64,000 nucleotides of DNA from Muntiacus reevesi (taxonomy: Eukaryota > Chordata > Mammalia > Artiodactyla > Cervidae), in contig NC_089249.1 in NCBI RefSeq assembly GCF_963930625.1, positions 184,100,275 to 184,164,274 on the forward strand, in the 5' to 3' direction. The notes under the pieces are model-generated. The model was not told the DNA's origin and made no database searches. It saw only the letters and a list, made by a program, of their open reading frames with translations. Positions 1 to 12,009 of this stretch are shown piece after piece (the first letter of the stretch is position 1; the number at the start of each line of letters is the position of its first letter). A program made the position numbers and the translations under genes.

Positions 1-186
1 CATCCTGCACTACAGATCTCCACGGTTTTCTTCTGCCACTTAAGTAGGAAAACAACTCTCTTGTGTGTGTTTCACAGACCACAGCTACTCTTCTGGACAA
101 CAGCTGGGATTGCTGCGCCTTCACTCCCCACCTGATTCTGCTGACAAAAATGTAATAACTATTCCTTTGAATGATTCAGAAGGTGG

Positions 187-712
187 ATGTTGAGGGTTGA
201 ATTGTTTCTCCCCAAAGAACCTGTTCAGATCTTAACCCCTGGCACCTGGAGATGTGACCTTATTTGGAAATAGGCTCTTCGCAGATATGATCATATTGTA
301 TTGAGGTCATAGTTGATTAGGATGGGCCCTAATGATGGTGTCCTTATGAGAAGAGGAAAATATGCTCACAGACACACAGAGGGAGACGGCCTTGTGAGGA
401 TGGAGCAGAGATTGGAGTGATGCTGTTATAAGTCAAGGAACTCCAAGGACTGCTGGCAGCCACCTCAAACGCTAGGAGAGAGGCCCAGAACAGTTTTCTC
501 TCTCAGTTCCCAGAAGGATCCAACCTGCTGACACCTTGATTTCAGACTGAGAAAGTCAGAATGTTGGATTGGCCGGGAAGTTTGCTGGGGCTTTCCCGTA
601 GCATCTTACGGAAAAAACCCAAACGAACTTTTTGGCCAACGCAAGAAATAGCTGCAGGTTTAAGCCACCCAACTTGTGGAACTCTGTTACAGCAGTCTGA
701 AAAAACAAATAG
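187..712 (+). repeat. MLT1-type MaLR LTR
   Basis: Reads GTTGAATTGTTTCTCCCC, then GTGACCTTATTTGGAAATAG, then GTGTCCTTATGAGAAGAGG and TTTAAGCCACCCA, the order of MLT1-like LTRs. Confidence 0.7.
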
Positions 713-1059
713 AGTAGGTTTCATTCCTCAGGCTCCTCCTTCTAGGTACACTTTCCTCACCTACTTAATCCCAAATGTCATTTGGTAAAAAACTAGAACT
801 TGATCTAAGATCAACAAAAGGCTTCTGCTGAGGTCATTACTACTGTATCAGCAAACCCAGCCCATCAAGAATGGAGACAAATATTTGGGTTATCTTCCCT
901 ACAATAATCAATGCATTCCTCTTAGAGACGCCTTGGCCAGCCCGTTCAGAAAAGCTTTCTCGTTAAGAGATAGATGTGTGACATGTCTGCTGAGGCAAAC
1001 AGTACTTGTGTTCCCATTCAAGCCTCTCCTTTTCTGGATTGCTGTTTCTTTCTTTAATA
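713..1059. other. No gene recognised
   Basis: Short unique-looking AT-rich stretch between two repeats. No coding or structural signal seen. Confidence 0.4.
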
Positions 1060-1355
1060 AAATAACTCCTTATTTGTGGCTGTGCTAGGGTCTCTGTTGC
1101 TGCACAGACTTACTCTCTAGTTGCGGCAAGCGCGGGCTGCAGTCTAGTTGAGTGCTCGGGCCCCGCATTGCGGTGGCTTCTCCTGCCGTGGAGCATGGGC
1201 TCTAGAGCACGCGGGCTTCAGTAGCTGTGGTTCCCGGGGCAAGGCTCGCTAGTTGCGGCGCTGAGTCATGTGGGATCTTCCCGGACAAGGGACCAAACCT
1301 GTGTCTCTGGGATCGGCAGGCGGATCCTTTAGCATGGAGCCAGCCGAGAAACCCT
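1060..1355 (-). repeat. CHR SINE (long form), antisense
   Basis: TGTGGCTGTGCTAGGGTCTC, then GCGGTGGCTTCTC and CATGTGGGATCTTCCCGG: the antisense order of the cetartiodactyl CHR SINE body. Confidence 0.85.
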
Positions 1356-1756
1356 CTGTATTACTGCTTCTCCAGAGATCCAGCTTCTGCTCTGGAGGTC
1401 CCACATACCCGTTTCAACGTCATTTGCCTGTCTTGATTTCCTTGTTGTAGCCGCCCCGGGGGAGTCTATGCTTTTGGCAAACACTTCCTGCTGCATAAGA
1501 TGATACTGCAGGTCAAGCAGAACAGTCTGACCAGAAGAAAGAAAAAGCAGCTTAGATCTCTAGCACAGACCCCCAGCTGAACTGGGACATGTTTTCTTTG
1601 CCTGGATTTGGTCAGCTAGGCTCCTGGCTTTGGGGCTCATGACGGCAAGCTCTCAAGATGGTTCCCATTGATCCCCCACCACTCAGGATGTTATGCCTTT
1701 GCATAAATCCCTCCGTTTGGAGCGGGCTGGACTTACTGCTCTTTGTTGCTCTTTAG

Positions 1757-1870
1757 TTTTTCCCTGCGGCACCATGCAGCTTGCAGGGTCTTAGTTTCCT
1801 GGAAGTATCAAACCTGAGCCCCCTGCCGTGGAAGTCCAGAGTCCTAATCACTAGACCACCGGGAAGTCCC
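1757..1870 (-). repeat. CHR SINE fragment, antisense
   Basis: Ends in ACCACCGGGAAGTCCC, the antisense tRNA-derived head. Confidence 0.7.
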
Positions 1871-1879
1871 TTGACTTGC

Positions 1880-2130
1880 CTTTTTTTTTTTTTCTTTTAA
1901 TATTTTCATCTACTGCATCGGGTCTTAGTCGTGTCGTGTGAGGTCTTTTGTTGTGGCGCAAGGACTCTCTGGTCATGGCACGCTGGTTCCAGAGTGTGCA
2001 GGCTCAGCAGTCGCATCTCAATGGTCCAACCGCTTCCCCACACCAGGATCTTATTCCCCAACCAGGCACTGAGCCTGTGTTCCCTGCCCTGGAAGGGGGA
2101 CCCTCAGCCACTGGACCCCCAGGGAAGTCC
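1880..2130 (-). repeat. CHR-type SINE, antisense
   Basis: Starts with a T-rich stretch (antisense tail) and ends CCCAGGGAAGTCC. CTTGACTTG flanks both sides as a probable target duplication. Confidence 0.75.
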
Positions 2131-2134
2131 CTTG

Positions 2135-3234
2135 ACTTGTTTTTAATAAATATCACACAACAAAAGGGATGAGATATCACTTCCAAGATTAGGTTTCTAG
2201 GACTATGAATTACTACACCCCGAATTCCTAGCCTCCTTTGCAGTAAAGGAGGCCATCTATGCTGTGGGGATTTCGAGGAAAGCTTTTCCTATCCCGATAA
2301 AGGGGAGATGCAACTGGCGCCCCCTTCCCCATTCTTTTTGTCTTGAATGTAGGTGTGATAGCTGGGCGTGCAGCAGTCATTTTGCAGTCAGAAGGCAACA
2401 AGCCTGGGGATAAAGAGGACTCACTAAAGGTGGCAGAGCCAAAAAAGAAAAAGTCTGTGGTATTGTGGGGCAGGTGAAAGGGCACCTGTATCTGCCTAGT
2501 TCTGGATTCTGGACTTTTTGTTATCCAAGAAAAATACATCCATGTGTTTAAGAAAAAAAAAAAAAAAAAATGGACGATGACTTCCGTCTTGGGTGTCCTC
2601 TCTTGGAACACTTACCCTGGTGGAAGCCAGCTGCTGGGTCAAGAGGCAGCCTTGTGGAGGCAGTGAGCATGGAAGTAGATCTCTGACCTCAGTGGAGCCT
2701 TGAGCTGACCCCAGCCCTGATTGCAGCCTCACAAGAGACCTTAAGGCCCAAATACCCTGCGTGAAACTGAGTAAAGGAAATTTCACTTTAAATGGAGCCA
2801 GGAAGCCAGAGCGGGGCTCTCTTGCATTACCACTTGATGTCAATTACAGGTGCCAACGGGAAGAGACCAACCTTGCATTCCCAGCAGGAAATTTTCTCTA
2901 CTTTACTACCCCAACAGGAGGAAGAACGTTTTCTTCCTGCCCAGTCACAGCCCAGACCGTGAGAAGGGTCACAACTCAGCCAACCAGAAACCATCACTCC
3001 CCTGAACTCTTGCTGTCCTCCAGTGGACTGTCCTTCAAAGCCACCCCTCCCAAATTCCTCCCTTTCTCTAAAAATAACATCCCTCTCCTTTGTTGCCTGG
3101 ACTTGTCTTTAGTATTTGTCATGGTAAGCTTGTCCAGAGTTGCAGTTCTCTGCTACTCCTGAATAAACCCATTTTCTTGGTAAAATAACTGGCTATTTTA
3201 TGTTTAAGTTCAATGCCAGATAAACCACTCCCAG
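2135..3234. other. Mostly unrecognised sequence
   Basis: Includes an A-run at 2552-2569. From about 2940 there is LTR-like sequence ending in GAATAAACCCATTTTCTTGG. The long frame at 2761-3162 has no recognisable protein features. Confidence 0.35.
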
Positions 3235-3325
3235 ATTCCTGACCCACAGAAATGCTGAAATAAATGTTATTTTCAGTTGCTAAGTTTTGGGGTCATTTGT
3301 TACACACCAGTAGATAGATAATACA
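3235..3325 (+). repeat. End of a MaLR-type LTR
   Basis: GCTAAGTTTTGGGGTCATTTGTTACA followed by an AGATAATACAG end, the 3' terminal pattern of MaLR LTRs. Confidence 0.45.
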
Positions 3326-3328
3326 GGA

Positions 3329-3545
3329 ATCCTCAGTTGCTTCAATTGTGTCCAGCTCTTTGCAATCCCATGAACTGTAGCCTGCCAGGCTCCTCTGTTC
3401 ATAGGATTCTCCAGACAAGAATACTGGAGTGGGTTGCCATTCCCTTCTCCAGGGAATCTCCCCGACCCAGGGATCTAACCCACGTCTCTTATGTCTCCCG
3501 CATTGGCAGGCAGATACTTTACCACTACCGCCACCTAGGAAGCCC
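3329..3545 (-). repeat. Bov-tA SINE, antisense
   Basis: Full order from GTGTCCAGCTCTTTG to the antisense tRNA head CACCTAGGAAGCCCC. Confidence 0.9.
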
Positions 3546-3844
3546 CTTAGCTAGAAGTCAAATATAAAAACAAGCCTGGTTTTGAACTCTGGCTCAGAAG
3601 CTCACAGGTCGCAGGGTGTGTCTTCCTGGTCATGAGGAGCCAATAACCCAACTCATACAGCATCATCCAACCAGAGCTCGTGGCAGGACCAGCGGGCACT
3701 GGGAGAGGGTGTCACAGACAACTGGTACTGCCTGCTGTGGTTCCGAGCAAAAGGCCTTTACCCCTAAAACCCCCAAATTCTAGGAATCTGACCGTTGAAA
3801 ACTCTAAATTCGTTTCTTAACTTGGGGTAAAATGTATATAACAT

Positions 3845-4072
3845 GGACTTCCCAAGTGGCGCTAGTGGTAAAGAACCCACTTGCCAATGCAGGAGCTGCA
3901 GGAGATGTGGGTTCCATCGCTGGGTTGGGAAGATCCCCTGGAGGAGGGCATGGCAACCCAATCCAGTATCCTTACTTGGAGAATCCCATGGACAGAGGAG
4001 CCTGGTGGGCTACAGACCATGGAATCTCAAAGAGTTGGACATGACTGAAGCGACTTAGCATGCATGCATGAG
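3845..4072 (+). repeat. Bov-tA SINE, sense
   Basis: Begins GGACTTCCCAAGTGGCGC and ends GACATGACTGAAGCGACTTAG. Confidence 0.9.
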
Positions 4073-4083
4073 TCCATCACGTG

Positions 4084-4702
4084 GAATTTGTCACTTTAAC
4101 CATTTTTCAGTGTACAGTTCAGTGACACATTAAGGGCATTCATATTGTGCAAAACTATCACCACCATCCATCCATCCATAGATATTATTAATCATCCCAG
4201 ACTGAAACTCTGTCCCCATTAAACACTAACTCCCTGTTTCTTCCCTCATAGCCCCTGGCAACCCCCCGTTCTACTTTCTGTCTGTATCAAATTACTTATT
4301 TATTTTTCTTTATTGAGATGAAATTCACACAACATCAAGTTCACCAATTACAGTGTAAAACTCAGTGGCATTTAATACATCCATGATGTTACGTGACCCC
4401 CACCCCTATCTGATTCCAGCATATTTTCATCAGCCTGAAGAGACCCAGGCTCCAATAGCAGTCTTTTCCCTCTTTTGCAGCCCCTGGCGACCCCCACCCT
4501 GCTATCTGTCTCTATGGATTTGCCTGTTCTGGACATTTCGTATGAATGGGAGTGGAGAGTTCCACCATTGAAACCCCAGTGCCTTGCAAATGAATGAATC
4601 ACACACCCTGTGAGTCTCTGTGGTTGGCTTCTTTCACAGAGCGCGATGCGTAAAGGCTCATCCACTTCGTAGTGTCTCTTAGCACTTCATTCTTTTTATG
4701 GT
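4084..4702 (-). repeat. Old L1 3' sequence, antisense
   Basis: Two antisense L1 tail stretches (CAGTGTACAGTTCAGTG, GGATTTGCCTGTTCTGGACA, GGCTTCTTTCACAG). Confidence 0.75.
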
Positions 4703-6516
4703 GAGGGCTGGAGTTGCTGAGTCCGGAGCTCCGAGCGATGCGTGTTCACTCACCGCAGGAGTCCTGGCCCCAAGTCTCAGGCCTGGAGAGAAGCCCGTGG
4801 GTCCAGCCACGTGCAGCCTTGGGCAGCCCTGGCCGGGTGCTTCACTCCTCGTCCAGCCCAGCTGTGCGATCCGACCCTGGCTAAAGGGCATGTGAGGCCT
4901 CTCCAGGCATCTGGTCTTGAAAACAAATGTTTGAACAAGCGCTGAATTCAGCAAATATGCTGCACCTCTGTGTAGATGTCAGTGACCGAATGGACTGGGG
5001 TGGGGATCAGGCGTTAACCCGTGACCAGCCCCCTTGAGGACACGAAGCCACTGTTTGCTTTCTGGGGTTGACCCTTCTCCCCAGTAGATGCGATCTCTGG
5101 GCTCCCTGCTGTCCTTGCACACCCCGGGTGTGTTTCCACTTTGCCCCGATAGCAGTCAGTCTGGTGCCTCTTCCCCTACATCAAACATGCGCCTGTACCA
5201 GCAGCCGCGGGCTGGGGTCCCCTCAGACCCTGTGGTCTCCCTGGAAGCGCCTCCAGCAAAGGGCAGTGCTTACACACAATCTTTGGAACTCACACCCACA
5301 TTTATGGACTGGAAAACTGAAGCTTCCGGAAAACTGAGCTGCCCAATCGCTTTAGCTGGTAAACACCAAAGTCAAGATTTGAACATTGAGTCCTCCTTGT
5401 CTCTCTAGGAGCAGAGGTGAAGAGGGGAAGAAGGAGGGAGGGCAGGGCGTCAGGTGGATTTTGTCACCAGATGGATTTTGTTCCGAGGCAATAGCGAGCT
5501 ATGGGGAGTGTGTGAGCTGGGGAAAGAGGTGGGTGTTAGAGCCCTCTGGGGTGGCGGGGAGGCAGGGTAGAGGATGGAGCCCTGGAAGGAGAGACAGAGG
5601 GCCTGGCTGGTTCAGTCTGAATGACAGGAAGCAGCATACCAGTGGGCGCTGGGAGTGGGTGAGAGAGAGGTTTGTATTTCTCATTGGGTTCTTTTTCTTG
5701 ATTTCATCAAACATGGGAACTGGAGGTGGTGGGGGGGCTTCAGATTGTCATAACAAGACTTCCAGAACAACTTGGCTCTTTATCCTTAATATGATGTGAT
5801 AAAAGGTAACCAAAAAATTCAAAAATTTTTTAATCAAAAGATGAATAGGATTTATAATTACTTCCCAGGAAACATTTCTGTGCTTTACTCGTAAAGGAAA
5901 ATAGTAAATTTCATGGTAGTATGAATAGCGTGGCCCAGTGCTCAGCTTTTTTTTAAGGGAAAAGAAAACCTTTCCCTCTTTAGATCTTTTCTTCATCATG
6001 TAGGGGTTCTGCGTGGCTGGGGCTATTGTCAGTTAGACTTGTTCCTTGAGTGATTCCATGTGAGATCAGGATTTGGAGAAAGTAACGTCCATGACTCAGA
6101 CAGGGGCAGCAGACTGCATAAGCAGATTTCTTCACGATTCGGCCCTGTGAGTGGTGTGGTGAGGTGAGCCGCCTCCTGAGGAGCTGCTGATGGGGGGCGG
6201 CATCCCAGGGCCTGCCCACAGCCTGAGACCTGGCCCGGGGAGGACGGTTTAAGGGTGGAGCCTCCATCCTCTCACTGTTGTGCCCAGGTGCACCTGGAAC
6301 CAGCTGAACCTGAAGGTGCAGTGCCCCGGGGAGAGGTAGGTGGGGCCATGCCAGTGGAAACTTACCTGCTTCCTGCCCCAGGTCCTGTCTCTGCTAAGGC
6401 TGGCTTTTTGACAGCTCTCCCACTGCACCAAAACAAGAATTTGGGACCTCTGTCTTGGCCTCAGTGGCAGATGCCAAGATCAGCAAGGAAGACTGAGACA
6501 CGCCTTCAGCCCTCTG

Positions 6517-6518
<2 letters not shown>
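4703..6518. other. Unique-looking intergenic DNA
   Basis: No gene, RNA or repeat recognised with confidence. Short frames in the GC-rich parts show no conserved features. Confidence 0.4.

Positions 6519-6548
<30 letters not shown>
6519..6548 (+). repeat. (GT)15 microsatellite
   Basis: Uninterrupted GT dinucleotide run. Confidence 0.95.
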
Positions 6549-6550
<2 letters not shown>

Positions 6551-6865
6551 GGGACGCAGGGTGCTGTGGGACCTGCCCCTTCCATCATTTAGGAGAACGA
6601 GTCAATAAGACTGGGGGATGGGGTATAGAGAGTGAGGAGGAGCAGAAATCTAGGATGCTTCCTAGGGTTTCAGAGTGCATCAGGATGCCTGGGAGGAGGA
6701 GTAGCACTCTGAGGGAGGCTAGGGAGCTGCTAGCTTAAAGTCACCCGGTTGAACTCATGCAGATGTTCCGAGCATGTACCCTGTACCTCCGCCCCTACAC
6801 CCTGTGGGAATCAGCTCAACTGCAGGCAATGGAGATGCCAGGAAGGGGTCAGGAGCCTGGGTGCA

Positions 6866-7345
6866 TGCAAAAATGCTAAATAAAATATTAGCAAATTGAG
6901 TTCAGCTGCTCTTTAAAGGACAACGTACCAGGGGCATGCAGGGTTTTACTCCAAGGAAACAAGAGAAGTTCAGCCTCAGAAAACCTCATGTGGAGAGATG
7001 AAAAGAGAAAAATACCAAATGATCATCTCACCATGCTGGAAAAACACTGGATAACATTCAGCAACCCCTTCCAATCTTTTAAAAAATTTTTTAGTAAATA
7101 GGGAATAGGAAGAAATTAGTTTGATCCAAGGTCATTACTAGAAAGAAAACATCCTCATTGTGTTGTGTGGTAAAACAGAAGAGGTAACATATTCCCAAAC
7201 GAGGCATGGCTGCAGTCATCGCTAATACTTAACACTGATGCAGAGGTGCTGGTCAACGCAATAAGATAAGAAAAGAAAGATAAGAAAAAAAAAAACTGAA
7301 ACCAGATGACACAGTCATCTACAGAAAATCAGAAAGAATAAGCAA
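6866..7345 (+). repeat. L1 ORF2 fragment, sense, degenerate
   Basis: L1-like text (AATATTAGCAAATTGAGTTCAG) with many substitutions and stops, ending in A-rich sequence. Confidence 0.65.
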
Positions 7346-7362
7346 ACAAAAATGGATAGAGA

Positions 7363-7560
7363 TTCCCAGCCGCCGCGCCGCCCATGCTGCCTGGGCCTGG
7401 GCCTGCATTCCGAGCGGGAGCGCCGGGGCCTCGAGGCCTTCCAGGGCGCCTGCCACCTCGGGCTCCAGCTCGGGGCAGAGGGGATGCAGGTTCGATCCCT
7501 GGTCAGGGAACTTAAGATGTCCTGCAAGCTGCTCAGCCAGGCCCCCCCCCCCCCCGAAAA
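7363..7560 (+). repeat. Chimeric CHR SINE with a GC-rich 5' part
   Basis: 7484-7560 is a CHR SINE B-box half (GCAGGTTCGATCCCTGGTCA) followed by a C14 run. 7363-7480 is a GC-rich block of unknown origin where the SINE head should be. Confidence 0.5.
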
Positions 7561-7673
7561 AAGAATGGAAGCCACTCCCTTTGAGAAAAGTCTTCTGGAG
7601 AGAATCCCACCTTGCCACAGCTGGTGACTGCTAGTCAACTTCCTCCTTCATCTCCTGGAGCAAGTCCTAAAGG

Positions 7674-7980
7674 ACTTCCCTGGTGGCTCAGTGGGTAAGA
7701 ATCCACCTGCCAATCCAGGGGACATGAGTTCAGTTCCTGATCTAGGAAAATGCCGCTTGCACAGAGCTGCTAAAGCCAGGTTGCAGCACAACTAGTGAGC
7801 CCATGTGCCGCAACTACCGAAGCCCGCGCACTCTAGAGCCCGTGCTCTGCAACAAGAGAAGCCACGACAATGAGAAGCCTGAGTATTGCAACTAGAGAGT
7901 AGCCCCTGCTCGCCACAATGAGAGAAAAGTCCATGCATAGCAACGAATACCCAATTAAAAAAAAATAAAATGTATTTCAC
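7674..7980 (+). repeat. CHR SINE (long form), sense
   Basis: GGACTTCCCTGGTGGCTCAG head, CCGCAACTACCGAAGCC body, A-rich tail. Confidence 0.88.
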
Positions 7981-8069
7981 TGTTTAACAAAAAAAAAAAA
8001 AGAAAAGAAAAGAAAATGGATGGAACCTGACGAAGGTGCTGACAGCAAGTCCAACATATTAATGGATGG

Positions 8070-8390
8070 AACACACAGGATTTATTAGGGCAGCAAAACT
8101 ATTCTGTGTGATACTGTGATAAGAGAGACATGACATGATGCATTTATCAAATGCATGAAATAAATGCACAACACAGAGAGAAGCTTAATGTGAAATGTGG
8201 ACTTCAGAGTTAGTAATAATACATCAATATTCACTCAGCAATTGTAATGTTGGCACAATCAATTGTTTTAATGAAAGTTAAATATAGGGGAAACCATTGG
8301 TGGGGGTAGACGGATATATGGAACCTCTCTGAACTTTCTGCTCAAATTTTCCCTAAACCTAAAACTTCTCTAAAATATAGTTTATTGATT
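8070..8390 (+). repeat. L1 3' end, sense
   Basis: Ends with GGTGGGGGTAGACGGATAT, CTGAACTTTCTGCTCAA and CTAAAACTTCTCTAAAAT, an L1 3' UTR pattern. Confidence 0.6.
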
Positions 8391-8491
8391 TATAAAATGT
8401 ATATATAATTTATAAAATTTATAAAATAAATCAGTAAAACAATTACCAAAAAACATGCTTACCACTGAGTCACTGTCAAATAAACATCAAT

Positions 8492-8680
8492 ACTTAAAAA
8501 AAATTATTTATTTGTTTATTTATTTGACTGAATCAGTTCTCAGTTGCTTCTCTCTAGTTGTGGAGCACAGACGTAGCTGCCCTGTGGCACGTGGGAGCTT
8601 TATTCCCCTACCAGGGATCAAAACCATGTCTCCCACATTGGAAGATGGATTCTCAACCCCTGGACCACCAGGGAAGTCCC
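8492..8680 (-). repeat. CHR SINE, antisense
   Basis: Flanked by a perfect 10-bp duplication AAACATCAAT (8482-8491, 8681-8690). Ends CCACCAGGGAAGTCCC. Confidence 0.92.
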
Positions 8681-8785
8681 AAACATCAATCTCTCTAGCA
8701 TAAGTAAACTGCTTTGCCCATAGTGTATGCTCAAATGTGAAGCATTTCAAAATATTCTTCTGATTATAAAAATGGATTTCTTTGG

Positions 8786-9058
8786 GAACTTCCCTGGTCG
8801 TACAATAGATAAGAATCCTCCTGTCAATGCAAGGGACTCAGGTTCGACCCCTGGTCAGGAAGATTCCACATGTCGTGGGCAACAAAAGCCCATGAGCTGC
8901 TACTACTGAAGCGTGTGTCCCAAGAGCCTATGCTCTGCAACCAAAGAAGCCGCCACAGTGAGAAGTCTGTGCACTGCAAGAAAGAGCAGCCCCTGCTCAC
9001 TGAGATAAGAAAAAGCCTTCAGGTAGCAAAGAAGAGCTAGAGCAACCAGAAAAATAAT
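8786..9058 (+). repeat. CHR SINE, sense
   Basis: Head GGAACTTCCCTGGTCGTAC, B box GGTTCGACCCCTGGTCAGG, long body with GAAGCCGCCACAGTGAGAAG. Confidence 0.88.
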
Positions 9059-9109
9059 AATCACTTTAAAAATCAAATATATGATACGGAGGACATCCTT
9101 AGATGTATC

Positions 9110-10945
9110 ATCTTGGGGCTTTGGGGCATAGAATAGTCATGCTTAACCAGCAATGACTCTGTGCTCCCCCCAGACACTGGTGATGCCTGAAGACATCTTT
9201 GATTGTCACAGCTGGCCAGGGGCTGGGGGGAGGATGCCATTGGCCTTTAGACCAGAGGTGCTGCTCAGTTCAGTTCAGCCGCTCAGTCGTGTCCGACTCT
9301 TTGTGACCCCATGAATCGCCAGGCCTCCCTGTCCATCACCAACTCCCGGAGTCCACCCAAACCCATGTCCATCGAGTCAGTGATGCCATCCAGCCATCTC
9401 ATCCTCTGTCATCCCCTTCTCCTCCTGCCCTCAATCTTTCCCAGCATCAGGGTCTTTTCCAATGAGTCAGCTCTTCATATCAGGTGGCCAAAGTATTGGA
9501 GTTTCAGCTTCAACATCAGTCCTTCCAATGAACACTCAGGACTGATCTCCTTTAGGATGGACTGGTTGGATCTCCTTGTAGTCCAAGGGACTCTCAAGAG
9601 TCTTCTCCAACACCACAGTTCGAAAGCATCAATTCTTCAGCACTCAGCTTTCTTTATAGTCCAACTCTCACATCCATACATGACCACTGGAAAAACCACA
9701 GCCTTGACTAGGCAGACCTTTGTTGGCAAAGTAATGTCTCTGCTTTTTAATATGCTGTCTAAGTTGGTCATACATTTTCTTCCAAGGAGTAAGCGTCTTT
9801 GAATTTCATGGCTGCAGTCATCATCTGCAGTGATTTTGGAGCCCAGAAAAATAAAGTCAGTCAATGTTTCCCCATCTATTTGCCATGAAGTGATGGGACC
9901 AGATGCCATGATCTTAGTTTTCTGAATGTTGAGCTTTAAGCCAACTTTTTCACTCTCCTCTTTCACTTTCATCAAGAGGCTCTTTAGTTCTTCTTCACTT
10001 TCTGCCATAAGGGTGGTGTTATCTGCATATCTGAGGTTATTGATAAATCTCCTGGCAATCTTGACTTGAGCTTGTGCTTCTTCCAGCCCAGCATTTCTCA
10101 TGATGTACTCTGCATATAAGTTAAATAAGCAGGGGGACAATATACAGCCTTGATATACTCCTTATAGGGCCACCCAAGACGGACGGGTCATGGTGGAGTG
10201 GTCTGACAGAACGTGGTCCACTGGAGAAGGGAATGACAAACCATTTCAGTATTCTTGCCTGGAGAACCCCATGAACAGTATGAAATGGCAAAAAGATAGG
10301 ACACTGAAAGATGAACTCCCCAGGTCAGTAGGTGCCCAATATGCTACTGGAGATCAGTGGAGAAGTAACTCCAGAAAGAAAGAAAGGATGGAGCCAAAGC
10401 AAAAGCAACACCCAGTTGTGGATGTGACTGGTGATAGAAGCAAGGTTCAATGCTGTAAAGAGCAATATTGCATAGGAACCTGGAATGTTAGGTCCATGAA
10501 TCAAGGCAAATTGGAAGTGGTCAAACAGGAGATGGCAAGAGGACATTCTAGGAATCAGTGAACTAAGATGGACTGGAATGGGTGAATTTAACTCAGATGA
10601 CCATTATATCTACTACTGTGGGCAGGAATTCCTTAGAAGAAATGGAGTAGCCATCATAGTCAACAAAAGAGTTTCAAATGCAGTACTTGGATGCAATCTC
10701 AAAAATGACAGAATGCTCTCTGTTCATTTCCAAGGCAAACCATTCAATATCACAGTAATTCAAATCTATGCCCTGACCAGTAACACTGAAGAAGCTGAAG
10801 TTGAACAGTTTTATGAAGACCTACAAGACTTTCTAGAATTAACACCCAAAAAAGATGTCCTTTTCATTATAGAGGTGCTGCTCAACACCCTACAATCCAT
10901 AGGATTCTTCAACCCCAAATGTCAACTGTGCCAAGGCTGAGAAAT
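9110..10945 (+). repeat. MER20 DNA element, split by the BovB insertion
   Basis: 9110-9253 and 10885-10945 are the two halves of one MER20-like hAT fragment (GATTGTCACAGCTGG and GTGCCAAGGCTGAGAAATCC), rejoined if the BovB and one target copy are removed. Confidence 0.7.
9268..10870 (-). mobile_element. BovB (RTE) LINE, 5' part inverted
   Basis: 9268 to about 10166 is the antisense 3' part, with reverse transcriptase coding (9637-10140, minus: SPCLFNLYAEYIM, YADNTTLMAESEEEL, the altered FADD-type box). About 10167-10870 is the 5' part in sense orientation, with endonuclease-type frames (GTWNVRSMNQGKLE, RNGVAIIVNKRV). One 14-bp duplication AGAGGTGCTGCTCA (9254-9267, 10871-10884) encloses both parts, so they arrived together. 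The middle of the element is missing and the frames contain stops. Confidence 0.9.
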
Positions 10946-11334
10946 CCTGGCACAAACTCTCTCTTCTTTTAATCTAAGTGAGACCTGATTATTGATATTG
11001 CTGGGCAACTTGCTTTTTCTTCCTGTCATCTGGAGTCCTGGACAGTCCCACCCTGATCTTTTTATCACCTGCTTAGTTTTCTGTACCATGTACAGAAAAG
11101 TACCATGTCCTGGATTCCAGGTTCTCAATATGGCCACCTGGATTGTCTTTTTATTGCCTTTAACGTCAATGGCTTTTCTGACCCTGATGTGTTCCTCACC
11201 CACACTGGCCCATTTTCTTGGACTAGGGTTGAGTAGTGTCATTCAGAGGCTCAGAGCCCCTGATCTCTGCTGAGGCTTACTATGAAGCTCTGCTAATTAA
11301 GACAGGTGGCACTGGTACAGACACACCAGAGGCT
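10946..11334. other. No gene recognised
   Basis: Unique-looking sequence between two MER20 elements. Confidence 0.4.
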
Positions 11335-11545
11335 CTCACCCAGGGGCGGTTTTGTACCCCCCGGGGGATATTGGGCAATGTCTGGAGACATTTTTAGTTG
11401 TCAAGACTAGGGGGGTAATGATGTGCTCTGAGCATCTGGTGAAGGGCAAGGATGCTGCTGAGTGTCCTACGATGCACAGGACAGTCCTTGCCACAGAGAA
11501 TGGTCTAGCCACATATATTAGTAATGCTCAGGATGCAAAACCCTG
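11335..11545 (+). repeat. MER20 DNA element
   Basis: Contains GCAATGTCTGGAGACATTTT and CCTACGATGCACAGGACAG, the characteristic MER20 body. Confidence 0.8.
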
Positions 11546-11701
11546 GGATGGAGAAGTAGACTAGTGGGTCATAACAGAGAGTCCAGAAATAATTCCATAC
11601 ATTTTTCCCCCATTTGTTTAAAAAATAAAAAAACCAAGGTAGTTCACTTGGGATTAGAAATAGAAATACTTTTCATACAAAATTTTAACTCCAAACAATG
11701 T

Positions 11702-11890
11702 AGGGACTTCCCTGGTAGTCCACTGGTTAAGAATCTGCCTTCCAGTGCAGAAGACATGGGTTCCATCCTTAGTTGGAGAACTAGAATCCCACAGGCTGTG
11801 GGGTAACTAGGCCACCACACCACAAAAAGACCCTGCATGCTACAGTTAAGACCCAATGCAGCCAAAATATTTTAAATAAATATTAAAAAA
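11702..11890 (+). repeat. CHR SINE, sense
   Basis: GGGACTTCCCTGGTAGTCCA head and AATGCAGCCAAAATATT tail region. Confidence 0.88.
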
Positions 11891-12009
11891 ACAAAACCAA
11901 ATGTAGTTTCCAGAAGGAAATTAAGAAGAAGGCCTTAGTGATCTTAAATTAAGCAAAAATTTCATAGATTGAACACAACAGACATCAACCTCAAAAAAAA
12001 AAAAAAAAA

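Noticed and set aside
2761..3162. 133-codon plus-strand open frame
   Set aside because: Composition and ending resemble an old LTR-like sequence; no domains, no splice context.
3329..4072. tRNA genes at SINE heads here and elsewhere
   Set aside because: The A/B-box sequences belong to Bov-tA and CHR SINEs, with diverged cloverleaf and SINE bodies attached.
6519..6548. CRISPR-like regular repeats at this and other tandem runs
   Set aside because: Simple dinucleotide microsatellites; no repeat-spacer pattern, and the genome is mammalian.
9637..10140. Reverse transcriptase open frame as a host gene
   Set aside because: It is the BovB LINE; the copy is truncated, inverted and broken.
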